64,000 nt of DNA from NCBI RefSeq assembly GCF_000019845.1, contig NC_010581.1, positions 2,361,501 to 2,425,500 on the forward strand. Reading direction: 5' to 3'. Position numbers and translations under genes: made by a program. How positions within the stretch are numbered: the first letter of the stretch is position 1; the number at the start of each line of letters is the position of its first letter. Below the pieces are notes generated by a model. That model did not search any database. It was not told the origin of the DNA and was given only the letters and a program-made list of their open reading frames with translations. This document shows positions 27,006 to 35,420 of the stretch, in pieces. Source of the stretch: Beijerinckia indica subsp. indica ATCC 9039 (lineage in GTDB: Bacteria > Pseudomonadota > Alphaproteobacteria > Rhizobiales > Beijerinckiaceae).

Positions 27006-27929
27006 ATGGATCGCATCGATGCGATGAAAGTCTTCGTCGCCGCGCTCGATGAAGGCAGTCTCGCCGGCGCGGGGCGTCGTCTTGGGCGTTCACCGGCCGC
27101 CGTCAGTCGCGCTGTCGCCTTTCTCGAAGACCATGTCGGCGTGCAACTCCTCCATCGAACAACGCGCTCGATTAAATTGAGCGAGGCGGGCGAACGCTAT
27201 GCCGCCGCCTGCCGCCGTGTGCTAACCGATCTCGAGGAGGCCGATATTCTCGCCGTCGGCGAGCGCTCGGCGCCGCGTGGAACGCTGACCATTACAGCGC
27301 CGGTCATCAGCGGCGAGGATATCCTAAGGCCGATCCTCGACGCTTTTCTCGATGCCTACCCCACCGTTTCAGCCAAACTCTATCTGCTTGATCGGCCGGT
27401 CAATCTGATTGATGAGGGAGTCGATGTCGCTTTGCGTATCGCGCACCTTCCCGACTCATCAATGGTCGCGACCCGCGTCGGCGAAGTCCGGCGCATTATT
27501 GTCGCCTCTCCTCGCTATCTCACCGAACATCCACGCATCCTGGAGCCCAGCGATCTCGCTAAACACCAGATCATCGCCATGACGCATTTCGGGCTGGACT
27601 CCTGGAGTTTTCCGCCTATGGAAGGCTCGACCATTCCCCGTAGCGTTTCCTTCACGCCACGCTTCATCGTCAATAGTGTGCGGGCAGCAGTCGCCTCCGC
27701 CGCCGAAGGCCATGGCGTCACACGACTGTTTTCCTATCATGTCGCGGAAAAGGTCCGGGAAGGCCAATTACTGATTATCTTGAGCGATACCGAACACACA
27801 TCCTTGCCGGTCCATGTCATCACGCAGGAAGGCAGGCTTTCTGTTCCGAAAGTTCGTGCTTTCGTGGATTTTGCCGTGCCACGCCTGCGCAAGCACTTTG
27901 GCCGCCTGACCACCGACACCAAGGGCTGA
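27006..27929 (+). CDS. LysR-family transcriptional regulator
   Basis: A 307-residue LysR protein: helix-turn-helix MDRIDAMKVFVAALDEGSLAGAGRRLGRSPAAVSRAVAFLEDHVGVQLLHRTTRSIKLSEAG at the N-terminus and a substrate-binding domain with LIDEGVDVALRIAHLPDSSMVATRVGEVRRIIVASP. This N-terminal form is common in CrgA/DmlR-like regulators beside redox enzymes. It is divergent from the hydrolase and upstream of an SDR. The 124-bp shared promoter region has ATTC-N5-GAAT and similar half-sites near 26951 and 26985 that could be its binding sites. Confidence 0.92.
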   Translation: MDRIDAMKVFVAALDEGSLAGAGRRLGRSPAAVSRAVAFLEDHVGVQLLHRTTRSIKLSEAGERYAAACRRVLTDLEEADILAVGERSAPRGTLTITAPVISGEDILRPILDAFLDAYPTVSAKLYLLDRPVNLIDEGVDVALRIAHLPDSSMVATRVGEVRRIIVASPRYLTEHPRILEPSDLAKHQIIAMTHFGLDSWSFPPMEGSTIPRSVSFTPRFIVNSVRAAVASAAEGHGVTRLFSYHVAEKVREGQLLIILSDTEHTSLPVHVITQEGRLSVPKVRAFVDFAVPRLRKHFGRLTTDTKG

Positions 27930-28074
27930 TCTTTCATTCACTCGTTTTACGGAAGAGTTTCTGCCGAATAGCGCCTATTCGATCGCAAAAGATCAAACAT
28001 AAATGATTTGTGCCGGCTCTGAACAGGCCGGATCGGCGGCAATCCAGCCATCCGAAGAGATCATCGAGGCACTC

Positions 28075-28788
28075 ATGGGTACGGAACAGAAAGTCGCCAT
28101 CATTACGGGCGCATCGCAAGGCATTGGCGCGAGCCTCGTCAACGCCTATCGTGACCGCAATTATCGCGTCATCGCCAATTCTCGCTCGATCAAACCGTCG
28201 AACGATCCCGATGTCCTCACCATTGATGGCGATATTGCCGACCCCAAAACAGCGGACCGCGTGATCCGTGAAGGTCTCGCCCGTTTCGGGAGAATCGACA
28301 CGCTCGTCAACAATGCCGGCATTTTCCTCGCCAAGCCTTTCACCGAATATACGGAGCAAGATTTCACCGCGATCCTCGCGGTCAATCTCGCGGGCTTCTT
28401 TCACATTACACAGCGCACGGTAGCAGAAATGCTGAAACAAGGCTCAGGCCATATCGTCAACATCACAACGAGCCTCGCCGATCAGGCGATAGCCAGTGTG
28501 CCCTCGGTGCTGGCCTCCTTGACCAAGGGCGGTCTTAATTCGGCAACCAAATCGCTCGCCATCGAATATGCACCGAAAGGCATCCGCGCGAATGCGGTCT
28601 CACCCGGCGTGATCAAGACCCCGATGCATCCGGTCGAAACCCACGAGTTCCTGGCAAAACTGCATCCACTCGGCCGCATGGGCGAGATCCGCGACATTAC
28701 CGAGGCTGTCCTCTTCCTGGAAGCGGCCAGCTTCATAACCGGCGAAATTCTCCATGTCGATGGTGGCCAGAACGCCGGCCATTGGTGA
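28075..28788 (+). CDS. Short-chain dehydrogenase/reductase homologue lacking the catalytic Tyr
   Basis: A 237-residue SDR fold. The cofactor motif TGASQGIG (11-18), LVNNAG (77-82) and the serine region VNITTS133 are present, and SPGVIKTPMHP is well conserved. At the usual YxxxK site the sequence is A147-S-L-T-K151, so the proton-donating tyrosine is replaced by alanine. I recall the same SVLASLTKGG stretch in other bacterial SDRs, suggesting a conserved variant rather than a mutation. It may use another proton donor or not be a standard oxidoreductase. Start placed at ATG 28075 with GAGG six bases upstream. Confidence 0.85.
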   Translation: MGTEQKVAIITGASQGIGASLVNAYRDRNYRVIANSRSIKPSNDPDVLTIDGDIADPKTADRVIREGLARFGRIDTLVNNAGIFLAKPFTEYTEQDFTAILAVNLAGFFHITQRTVAEMLKQGSGHIVNITTSLADQAIASVPSVLASLTKGGLNSATKSLAIEYAPKGIRANAVSPGVIKTPMHPVETHEFLAKLHPLGRMGEIRDITEAVLFLEAASFITGEILHVDGGQNAGHW

Positions 28789-28852
28789 GCCCCACACGCG
28801 AAATATGACGCCGATTCCAAACTCTTCTTCTCAGTTCCCAAAGGAGCCTCGC

Positions 28853-29941
28853 ATGACAACATGGCCCGACACACGAATCCTCGATCTCTTCGGCATTGAG
28901 CTCCCCATCATCCAGGCACCGATGGCCGGGGCCACGACTCCCGAGATGGTCATCGCGGTCAGCGAGGCTGGAGGGCTCGGCTCATTGCCCAGCGCTCAAT
29001 ATACGGTCGAGCAGCTTCGCGCGGCTTTGGAAAGCATACGTTCTGGTACATCCCGGCCGATCAATGTCAATTTCTTCTGCCACGTCATGCCCGCTGACGA
29101 TCCCGCGCGGCAAATGGCCTGGCGGGCCAGGCTCGCGCCCTATTACGTGGAGGCTGGGCTCGATCCAGCCGTCCCCCCGCCCGTTACGGGCCGCGCCCCC
29201 TTTGATGACGCTTTCTGTCAGGTCGTCGAGGAATTTCGGCCGGAAGTCGTCAGTTTCCATTTTGGCCTGCCGGAAACTTCTTTGTTGGAACGGGTGAAAA
29301 AGATCGGCGCCAAGGTCATATCCTCTGCCACGACTGTCGCCGAGGCCCTCTGGCTCAATGAGCGTGGCATTGATGCCATTATCGCCATGGGTTTCGAAGC
29401 CGGCGGTCATCGCGGCAATTTTCTGACCCAGGATATGGCGACCCAAGTCGGGACCATCGCGCTCGTGCCACAAATCGTCGATGCCGTTCGCGTCCCCGTC
29501 ATCGCGGCCGGCGGCATCGCCGATGGGCGCGGCATAGCAGCCGCTTTCATGCTCGGGGCTTCGGCTGTGCAGATCGGCACCTCCTATCTTTTTACACAGG
29601 AAGCGAAAATCCCCGCGATCCACAGGGAAGCCTTGGAATCCGCCACCGACGACAATACGGCGCTGACCAATCTCTTCACCGGTCGGCCTGCGCGCGGCAT
29701 TCTCAACCGAATCATGCGCGAGATCGGCCCGCTTTCGGATCTTGCTCCCGCTTTTCCAACCGCAGGCGGGGCACTCGCCCCCTTAAAGAGCCATGCGGAA
29801 GCCAAGCAATCGGGGGATTTCACCAACCTTTGGTCAGGTCAGGCCGCGCGCCTGGCGCATAAGCTCCTGCCTGCCGGAACTTTGACCCGACAATTGGCGG
29901 ATGAGGCAGAAAAGCGCCTGTACCCTGGCGGTGCACATTGA
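28853..29941 (+). CDS. Nitronate monooxygenase (2-nitropropane dioxygenase family)
   Basis: A 362-residue FMN-dependent TIM barrel. LPIIQAPMAGATTPEMVIAVSEAGGLGSLP is the N-terminal signature; AMGFEAGGHRGNF carries the histidine that acts as catalytic base in class I enzymes, and VIAAGGIADGRGIAAAFMLGASAVQIGTSYLFT binds the FMN phosphate. It detoxifies alkyl nitronates such as propionate-3-nitronate. AAGGAG lies six bases before ATG 28853. It follows the SDR by 64 bp and is probably in the same transcript. Confidence 0.92.
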   Translation: MTTWPDTRILDLFGIELPIIQAPMAGATTPEMVIAVSEAGGLGSLPSAQYTVEQLRAALESIRSGTSRPINVNFFCHVMPADDPARQMAWRARLAPYYVEAGLDPAVPPPVTGRAPFDDAFCQVVEEFRPEVVSFHFGLPETSLLERVKKIGAKVISSATTVAEALWLNERGIDAIIAMGFEAGGHRGNFLTQDMATQVGTIALVPQIVDAVRVPVIAAGGIADGRGIAAAFMLGASAVQIGTSYLFTQEAKIPAIHREALESATDDNTALTNLFTGRPARGILNRIMREIGPLSDLAPAFPTAGGALAPLKSHAEAKQSGDFTNLWSGQAARLAHKLLPAGTLTRQLADEAEKRLYPGGAH

Positions 29942-30050
29942 TCGGAACCAATATCCCCGCTGCTCAAAAGGCTTTTTGCCTCTGCATGCTTTTGGCGAGA
30001 CCTTGGTGCATCCGTCCGTGCCGCTCAAGAGATCGCGTCATTAAACGCTG

Positions 30051-30090
30051 GAATCAAATAAAGGCCGCGGAAGCGGCCTTTATTTGATTC
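30051..30090. terminator. 18-bp perfect bidirectional terminator
   Basis: Arms 30051-30068 and 30073-30090 are perfectly complementary (GAATCAAATAAAGGCCGC and its complement) around a GGAA tetraloop; each arm's outer part is A/T-rich, giving U-rich tails both ways. It separates the nitronate monooxygenase from the oppositely oriented tRNA-Leu. Confidence 0.9.
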
Positions 30091-30109
30091 ATCGATTCTT
30101 TCGAGATTT

Positions 30110-30196
30110 TGGTGCGGGCGGTCGGAATCGAACCGACACTCTGTTACCAGAACCGGATTTTGAGTCCGGCGCGTCTACCTGTTCCGCCACGCCCGC
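30110..30196 (-). tRNA. tRNA-Leu (anticodon CAA)
   Basis: Read on the minus strand, the 87-nt sequence has acceptor GCGGGCG/CGCCCGC, a long variable arm as in class II tRNAs, the anticodon loop CTCAAAA with anticodon CAA, a T arm with GGTTCGATTCC and an encoded CCA end. It decodes UUG leucine codons. Confidence 0.96.
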
Positions 30197-30453
30197 GCGG
30201 TACGCAGCCTTTTGCATGAGAGCGCGACAGATGTCCAGTCTCAAGCTATCGAAGATGCATAGAAAATGTGGACCTGTTGCATAGGTTGCGAATGAACGGC
30301 CTGTTGAGCAAGGTAAGGCGAGCACGCTCATGCGCTGCGATTGGATTATGCGCGTGGAATAATCCATCGAGACAGAGATCAAGCTGTTTCTGACAGAGGT
30401 CCAGCTGTCACACTTCTTGACACAGCCACAGTCTTGATTCTTATTTAAACGCG
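30197..30453. other. Intergenic region upstream of cobalamin riboswitch
   Basis: No convincing gene. It should hold the promoters for tRNA-Leu (minus) and the B12 operon (plus). A TTGACA at 30417-30422 followed by an A/T-rich TTATTT about 18 bases later is a candidate promoter for the riboswitch transcript. Confidence 0.45.
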
Positions 30454-30620
30454 ATGGTTCCCCAAAAGGGATCAAAAGGGAATGTGGTTAGCGCACTCCG
30501 CGCGATGCCGCAGCTGCCCCCGCAACTGTATATGGCGAGCCGAGGACCAACCAAGCCACTGGAGCTGATGTCTCTGGGAAGGCGGTTCGAGGTGATGACC
30601 CATGAGCCAGGAGACCTGCC
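30454..30620 (+). promoter_or_regulatory. Cobalamin riboswitch (B12 element)
   Basis: The region shows the order of conserved B12-aptamer elements: GGTTCCCC, AAAAGGGAA, GCTGCCCCCGCAACTGTA (the B12 box core), GCGAG, CCACTG, TGGGAAGG, and finally GAGCCAGGAGACCTGCC. It lies about 100 bp before btuB. Downstream, CACCT (30695-30699) can pair with AGGTG (30706-30710) near the start codon, a possible expression platform that hides the ribosome site when B12 is bound. Confidence 0.92.
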
Positions 30621-30723
30621 ATCATTCGTGGTCACGCGCGAGAGCGTCGGGCGGGGTGCACCGGTGCGGTCGAACTTATTCTATGTGCGTTCAGCACCTC
30701 TAGCTAGGTGAAGACCCTTCGCA

Positions 30724-32769
30724 GTGACGGCCCACGTTTGCTGCGAGTCTCTCCGCGTGCTCTCCCCATCCTTGCGCATGGCGCAAAGCGGATTCTTTCC
30801 GCGCGCTTTATACCATTCGTGTTTTCTTTCCTGTCTCTTGACGTCCTCCGCATTCAGCGAGGAAGCCTTGCCCGCTCTCATTGTCACGGCTGACCGTGTC
30901 GAGGAGCCAATTTCCCGCACCGCATCCTCGATAACGATCATCCCTTCGGAGGAAATAGAGAAACGGGGCACTTTCGGCCTGCCGAACGTATTGCGCGGCG
31001 TTCCAGGGCTTGATCTTTACGAAACTGGCGGTCCCGGCACCGCCACTTCGGTTTTTCTGCGTGGTTCGGCCCCTGGACAAACCTTGGTGCTGATCGATGG
31101 CATGCGTATCGGCGATCCCTCCTCGATCGATGGCTCTGTCGATCTCGGTGGCCTCGTCGCCACGGATCTCGACCAGATCGAGGTGCTGCGTGGTCCGCAA
31201 TCGGCCCTCTATGGTTCGGCTGCCATGGGCGGCGTCATCAATATCGTCACACGCAAAGGCAGCGGCGCGCCACGCGCCTCAGTCCTCATGGAAGGGGGCA
31301 GATATGGCACGGCGCACACACGCGCAGCCCTGTCCGGCGGCACTGACCGCCTCTCCTACGCATTCTCCATTGATGGCCTTTATACGTCTGCCTTTCCACG
31401 CTACGGCTATCGCATCACGAGGCCTCTGACGATCGGCGATGGCGTGACACCCCTACCACCAGCGCCGTCAAGCGACCCAACCCGCAAAGGAGGCTTCCAC
31501 GGTCGCCTCGCCTATAACTTTACGAACGATATTTCAATCGAGGGCGGTGTGATCGGCTATGATAGTTCAATCCGCTTCGACAATCCTTACGCATACAATA
31601 CTGCTGACATCTTCAATCCCTATAATCATCAGCATGCAACCTTCCTGCAAGGTTATCTCCTGGGCAAGGCCGACCTGTTCGACCATTTTCTGCACAACCG
31701 CCTGAGCCTTTTCGGCAATATCACCGACCACTCGGTCTGGCAGGCCCAATCCTGCTATGACACCGCCTATAACGCATTCGACTGCCGCATGGGTTTTCGC
31801 GGCGCGCGGCGCGGCGGCGAATATCAGGGTGATGCGGTCCTCGGCTCCTTGGGCCTTTTCACTTTCGGGGTGCGTCTTGAGAAAGAAGTCGCGGACACGT
31901 CACAGGACCCAGCGCCGCCCGGTGCTTTTGATCCGATCCATGCGAGCCAGACCACTTATTCCGGCTTTGCACAACATCAGCTCACCCTGTTCGACCGGTT
32001 CGATATCACCTATGGCGGGCGCATGGACGCCATTGACAAAGGCCCAACCTTTACAACCTGGAGAGCAACCGGTGCCTATCGGATCGAGGAGACGGGAACC
32101 AAGCTGCGCGCAAGCGCAGGCACTGGCGCGCGTATCGGCTCGCTCTATCAAAGGTTTAGCCAATACGGCAATCCCGCGCTCGCACCCGAATATAGCATCG
32201 GCTATGATGCAGGTATCGAGCAAACCCTGTTCGGCGGACATGTCTCGTTCTCAGCCAATTATTTCGAAAACAGATTTCGCAATCTGATCGATTTCGGCAT
32301 GTCGGCGAGCTGCTTCGCGATTCAGGTCTCCGGCTGTTACAATAATATCGGGCGAGCCGAGACGAAAGGCGTCGAATTCGCCAGCGAAGCCGTCCTTATT
32401 CCCGACGAATGGCGCCTCCGCGCGAGCTATACGCATCTCGTCGCGACGAATTTAGACACACAGCAGCGCGTGCCACGGCGCCCTCGCGACAAAGGCATGC
32501 TGTCGATCATCTATAGCGCCATTCCGGATTTCGAGTTCGAGGCACGCGGCCTTTTTGTCAGCGCGACGCCCGATTACGACTATACATACGGCCACGCCGT
32601 CATGCTCCCGGCCTATGCACGGATCGACCTGTTCGCCAGCTACAAACTGAATGAAACCGTGACCTGTTTCGCGCGCATAGAGAATGTCAATGATGCACGC
32701 TACGAGGAAGTCTATAATTACGGAACGCCAGGGCGGTCCCTCTACGGAGGCCTCAGAGTGACATGGTAG
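30724..32769 (+). CDS. btuB: TonB-dependent cobalamin receptor BtuB
   Basis: Outer-membrane receptor of about 680 residues. The mature N-terminus LPALIVTADRVEEPISRTASSITIIP resembles the BtuB TonB box; the plug has LPNVLRGVPGLDLYETGGPGTATSVFLRGSAPGQTLVLIDGMRIGDPSS and LDQIEVLRGPQSALYGSAAMGGVINIVTRKG; the barrel ends RSLYGGLRVTW with a terminal aromatic. Placement behind a cobalamin riboswitch supports vitamin B12 uptake. The frame opens with GTG 30724; an in-frame ATG at 30778 is a possible start that still keeps the FLSCLLTSSAFS signal peptide. Confidence 0.93.
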   Translation: MTAHVCCESLRVLSPSLRMAQSGFFPRALYHSCFLSCLLTSSAFSEEALPALIVTADRVEEPISRTASSITIIPSEEIEKRGTFGLPNVLRGVPGLDLYETGGPGTATSVFLRGSAPGQTLVLIDGMRIGDPSSIDGSVDLGGLVATDLDQIEVLRGPQSALYGSAAMGGVINIVTRKGSGAPRASVLMEGGRYGTAHTRAALSGGTDRLSYAFSIDGLYTSAFPRYGYRITRPLTIGDGVTPLPPAPSSDPTRKGGFHGRLAYNFTNDISIEGGVIGYDSSIRFDNPYAYNTADIFNPYNHQHATFLQGYLLGKADLFDHFLHNRLSLFGNITDHSVWQAQSCYDTAYNAFDCRMGFRGARRGGEYQGDAVLGSLGLFTFGVRLEKEVADTSQDPAPPGAFDPIHASQTTYSGFAQHQLTLFDRFDITYGGRMDAIDKGPTFTTWRATGAYRIEETGTKLRASAGTGARIGSLYQRFSQYGNPALAPEYSIGYDAGIEQTLFGGHVSFSANYFENRFRNLIDFGMSASCFAIQVSGCYNNIGRAETKGVEFASEAVLIPDEWRLRASYTHLVATNLDTQQRVPRRPRDKGMLSIIYSAIPDFEFEARGLFVSATPDYDYTYGHAVMLPAYARIDLFASYKLNETVTCFARIENVNDARYEEVYNYGTPGRSLYGGLRVTW

Positions 32770-32779
32770 GAAATGGCCG

Positions 32780-33380
32780 ATGACGACAACAGCAACACCC
32801 CCTTCCAAACAGACACAGACGGTGCCGCAGCGCGTGATCGGCGCTGATGGTGTCCCGCTCGATGTCTTTTCCCTGCCCAGCGATCAGGAGAGTCTTGAAG
32901 CACTCCTGCGCGATCTCTTCACCAACCATTGGTATGAGATCACCTTCGGTCCAATCATCGAGGGCGCCGCCTGGGAGATCCATGCTCCCGGCCCGCCAAC
33001 GAAAATCAGCCTGCTTGACGGCTATCTGACGATTGCCTTCGGCCTCACGCATTTTCACATCTGCATCGGCGAGACGAAGGGCCCACAACGCGCCAACCTC
33101 CGCCGCGCTTGCGCAGCACCGGCGCACACATCGCGCGGAACTCTACCGCCGGATCGGGAAGAGCTGCGTGCCCCTATCCTGGAGTATCCGGCTTTTCAAC
33201 GGTGCGGACGAGCAGCAGATAACGATCCTTCTGCCCAATCCTTTTCTCGATCCTGGAACGGAAAGGATCACTGGGCAGCCGGACTGGTCACGCCTTGCAT
33301 TGTGGGATCGCCTGCGGGCGCACTGGCTTGGCCTCACCGAACCCGATCCGATCGACCGCCAGATCACCGGCGTCACATGA
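32780..33380 (+). pseudogene. Conserved B12-operon gene broken by one frameshift
   Basis: The first half (from ATG 32780) reads VIGADGVPLDVFSLPSDQE and ends GLTHFHICIGETKGPQR in one frame. The expected second half, AALAQHRRTHRAELYRR and SWSIRLFNGADEQQITILLPNPFLDPGTER, continues in the frame one base later to a TGA at 33380. The break falls at about 33085-33105 and equals one extra base (or two missing). Staying in the first frame gives a low-complexity tail. I remember such proteins as an uncharacterised family near cobalamin transport genes; no function is known to me. It may be a pseudogene, a sequencing error or a frameshifted gene. Confidence 0.7.
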
Positions 33381-33464
33381 CGGCGGAATGTATTCTTCCG
33401 CTTTCCACCGGATTTCATGGATCAGGATAGACCCTGTATCAGGTAACCAAGGAGTATGGATAAA

Positions 33465-34007
33465 ATGATGAATACACTTTCGCTTGCCACCGCGCCGCGC
33501 GGTACACGCCTTGCCTGGGGTGTTCTGCTCGCAGCCGCGAGCCTCATTTTCAGTGGTGCACTGGCCTGTGCCGTTCCGCTCGCCGCTTTCGCCGCGATTT
33601 CTGCTCTTACGCTGAACCGGCGCGAGGCATTGATCGCCAGCTTTTCGGTGTTCCTTGTCAATCAAGCGGTCGGTTTCACCTTCCTGCATTATCCAACCGA
33701 TGTAACAACTCTCGCCTGGGGCGCCGCGCTCGGTGCCATTACGCTTCTCTCCTGCGCGGCCGCCAGCACCGTCACGCACCGCGTTTCTACGTTTGCGGGG
33801 GCGCTCGCAGCCTTCCTTGCGAGCTTTCTCATCTATGAGGGCACGATCCTGGCTCTTGCCTTGGCGACAGATTCCGGGGCCGGAGCCCTCGCGGCGGCGG
33901 TCATCGGCCGGATCTTTCTCATCAATGCTGTCACCTTTGCCGGCCTTTTGGCCGTCAGGGTGCTAGTATCCACCCTCATTGAAGCGCGACTTTTCGCGGT
34001 TCAATGA
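33465..34007 (+). CDS. Small membrane protein of the B12 riboswitch operon
   Basis: A 180-residue protein with about six hydrophobic segments. Recognisable stretches are LNRREALIASFSVFLVNQAVGFTFLHYPTDVTTLAWGAALGAITLLSCAAAS and a C-terminal GRIFLINAVTFAGLLAVRVLVS. Size and helix number resemble ECF-type S components or BtuM-like cobalamin permeases, and it lacks any ATPase of its own. AAGGAG lies ten bases before ATG 33465; the ATG at 33456 is too close to that site. It ends at a strong hairpin. A role in B12 or cobalt passage across the inner membrane is inference from the riboswitch and btuB. Confidence 0.7.
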   Translation: MMNTLSLATAPRGTRLAWGVLLAAASLIFSGALACAVPLAAFAAISALTLNRREALIASFSVFLVNQAVGFTFLHYPTDVTTLAWGAALGAITLLSCAAASTVTHRVSTFAGALAAFLASFLIYEGTILALALATDSGAGALAAAVIGRIFLINAVTFAGLLAVRVLVSTLIEARLFAVQ

Positions 34008-34035
34008 GGACAAGTGGATAAGTTTAAAAAGTGAC

Positions 34036-34062
34036 GTATCGAGAATCTGTGATTCTCGATAC
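34036..34062 (+). terminator. 12-bp hairpin terminator of the B12 operon
   Basis: GTATCGAGAATC (34036-34047) and GATTCTCGATAC (34051-34062) form a perfect 12-bp stem with a TGT loop, 29 bp after the last stop of the operon. Confidence 0.75.
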
Positions 34063-34080
34063 TAGGCCACCGCTCGCACA

Positions 34081-34173
34081 TCACATCCAGAGTCTGGTTG
34101 CGGCGAGTTTGACGAGCGCGCGGTCGTCGACGCTGAAGAATCGCTCGACGAAATATTTCATCCATAGGATCAT
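34081..34173 (-). CDS. Tiny unrecognised reading frame (30 codons)
   Basis: Between two strong hairpins, the minus strand can encode a 30-residue peptide, MILWMKYFVERFFSVDDRAL and so on, ending RLWM. Composition looks protein-like, but there is no clear ribosome site and it starts inside the next hairpin. It could be a relic of a lost gene. I do not recognise it. Confidence 0.25.
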   Translation of the reverse strand: MILWMKYFVERFFSVDDRALVKLAATRLWM

Positions 34174-34194
34174 CACGGCGGTGCCGTGATGATC
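34168..34194 (-). terminator. 12-bp hairpin terminator of the GlcG-like gene
   Basis: GATCATCACGGC (34168-34179) and GCCGTGATGATC (34183-34194) pair perfectly around GGT, 12 bp beyond the stop of the minus-strand GlcG-like gene. Confidence 0.7.
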
Positions 34195-34205
34195 GGCTCG
34201 CTCAG

Positions 34206-34649
34206 TTATCCAATATCAGGGCGCAGACCGACCGCCTCGATCCCAGCCACGGCGCAAAGCTCATCATTATCAGAGGTGTCGCCGCTGATTCCGATGGCCC
34301 CGAGAAGCACGCCGCTTTCATCGCGAATCAACACCCCGCCCGGCACCGGCACGATCTTCCCTTCCGCCAATGTATTGACTGCACTGACGAAATAGGCCTG
34401 TTCCTGAGCACGTTTGAAAATCGCGCGCGAGCCCATGCCGAGAGCGAGAGCGCCATAGGCCTTGCCTTGCGCCACCTCGGCACGCAGAAGGCTGGTTCCG
34501 TCCTGCGCGACAAAGGCCTTGAGACAGCCACGCTCGTCAAACACGGAAATAGCGAGCGGCTTCAACTGCTTTTCAATCCCTTTGGCAAGAGCAGCCTCGA
34601 CCACTCGGCGGGCGATATCCAAGGTCAACGCCATTTCACCAAGCTCCAT
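34206..34649 (-). CDS. GlcG/HbpS family protein
   Basis: A 147-residue single-domain protein with the GlcG/HbpS pattern: LTLDIARRVVEAALAKGIEKQLKPLAISVFDERGCLKAFVAQDG, then AQGKAYGALALGMGS and VPVPGGVLIRDESGVLLGAIGISGDTSDNDELCA. Family members bind haem or sit in glycolate and cobalamin-type pathways, but most have no proven activity. No signal peptide, unlike the second GlcG-like protein at 58829. Codon 6 ATG is an alternative start. Confidence 0.85.
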   Translation of the reverse strand: MELGEMALTLDIARRVVEAALAKGIEKQLKPLAISVFDERGCLKAFVAQDGTSLLRAEVAQGKAYGALALGMGSRAIFKRAQEQAYFVSAVNTLAEGKIVPVPGGVLIRDESGVLLGAIGISGDTSDNDELCAVAGIEAVGLRPDIG

Positions 34650-34873
34650 TCTTCATGCTTTGATTGCTGGTTCAAATTCTTCGCATGAGCGCAAAGGCCC
34701 CTTTCGAGGACACGGCCACGCTCGCCAAGACCCTAGAGCATTTTTTATGAAAATGAATTCCATTTTTAAAATAAAAATGCCTAGATGAGAAAAAGAGGAG
34801 GTTTCCCGCAGAATCGGAAACAAGGGTGGAAGCCCTTTGACGCCCTTCACAAGAACCAGCCCAAGGAAGAGAA

Positions 34874-35395
34874 ATGCTCTATCGTTTGGATGATCATCAA
34901 CCACGGATCGATGCGACCTGCTTCATCGCCCCCAATGCTACGCTGATCGGTCAAGTGCATGTCGATGCGGAGGCCAGTATCTGGTTCGGCACGGTCCTGC
35001 GCGGGGATACCGAGGCCCTGCACATTGGCCGCGGCAGTAATGTGCAGGACAATTCCGTGCTGCATGCCGATCCGGGCTTTCCCCTCATTCTGGAAGAGGA
35101 TGTCACCATCGGTCATCTCGCCATCGTGCATGGCTGCTTTGTCGGTGCGGGCTCCCTGATCGGCATGGGCGCAACCGTCATGAATGGCGCCAAGATCGGA
35201 GCGCAATGCCTGATCGGCGCCGGCAGTCTCATCACAGAGGGCAAGGAAATCCCGCCACGCTCCATCGTGCGCGGAGCCCCGGGCAAGGTCGTCGGCGAGG
35301 TCAGCGAGCAGCATCTGGCCAATATAGCGCGAACCGCCAAGACCTATCGCGAACGCGCGCAACGCTATCGTCTGCATCTGCAGCCGGTGGGATAA
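34874..35395 (+). CDS. Gamma-carbonic-anhydrase-like hexapeptide-repeat protein
   Basis: A 173-residue left-handed beta-helix protein. Hexapeptide repeats run from about residue 10 to 130 (FIAPNATLIGQVHVDAEASIWFGTVLRGDTEALHIGRGSNVQDNSVLHAD). Zinc-type histidines appear in NSVLHAD, TIGHLAIVHGC, in the YrdA/PaaY/CaiE arrangement. It may hydrate CO2 or act on an acyl-CoA; most YrdA-type relatives show weak or no anhydrase activity. GGAAGAG precedes the ATG. It converges on dinB. Confidence 0.9.
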   Translation: MLYRLDDHQPRIDATCFIAPNATLIGQVHVDAEASIWFGTVLRGDTEALHIGRGSNVQDNSVLHADPGFPLILEEDVTIGHLAIVHGCFVGAGSLIGMGATVMNGAKIGAQCLIGAGSLITEGKEIPPRSIVRGAPGKVVGEVSEQHLANIARTAKTYRERAQRYRLHLQPVG

Positions 35396-35420
35396 AGCGC
35401 AGAAAACCGAAAAACCATAT

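Noticed and set aside
32780..33430. A 216-residue intact protein in a single frame in the B12 operon
   Set aside because: After about residue 105 the sequence becomes Arg/Pro/Ser-rich and unlike a fold, while the next frame continues the protein-like sequence; a frameshift explains it better.
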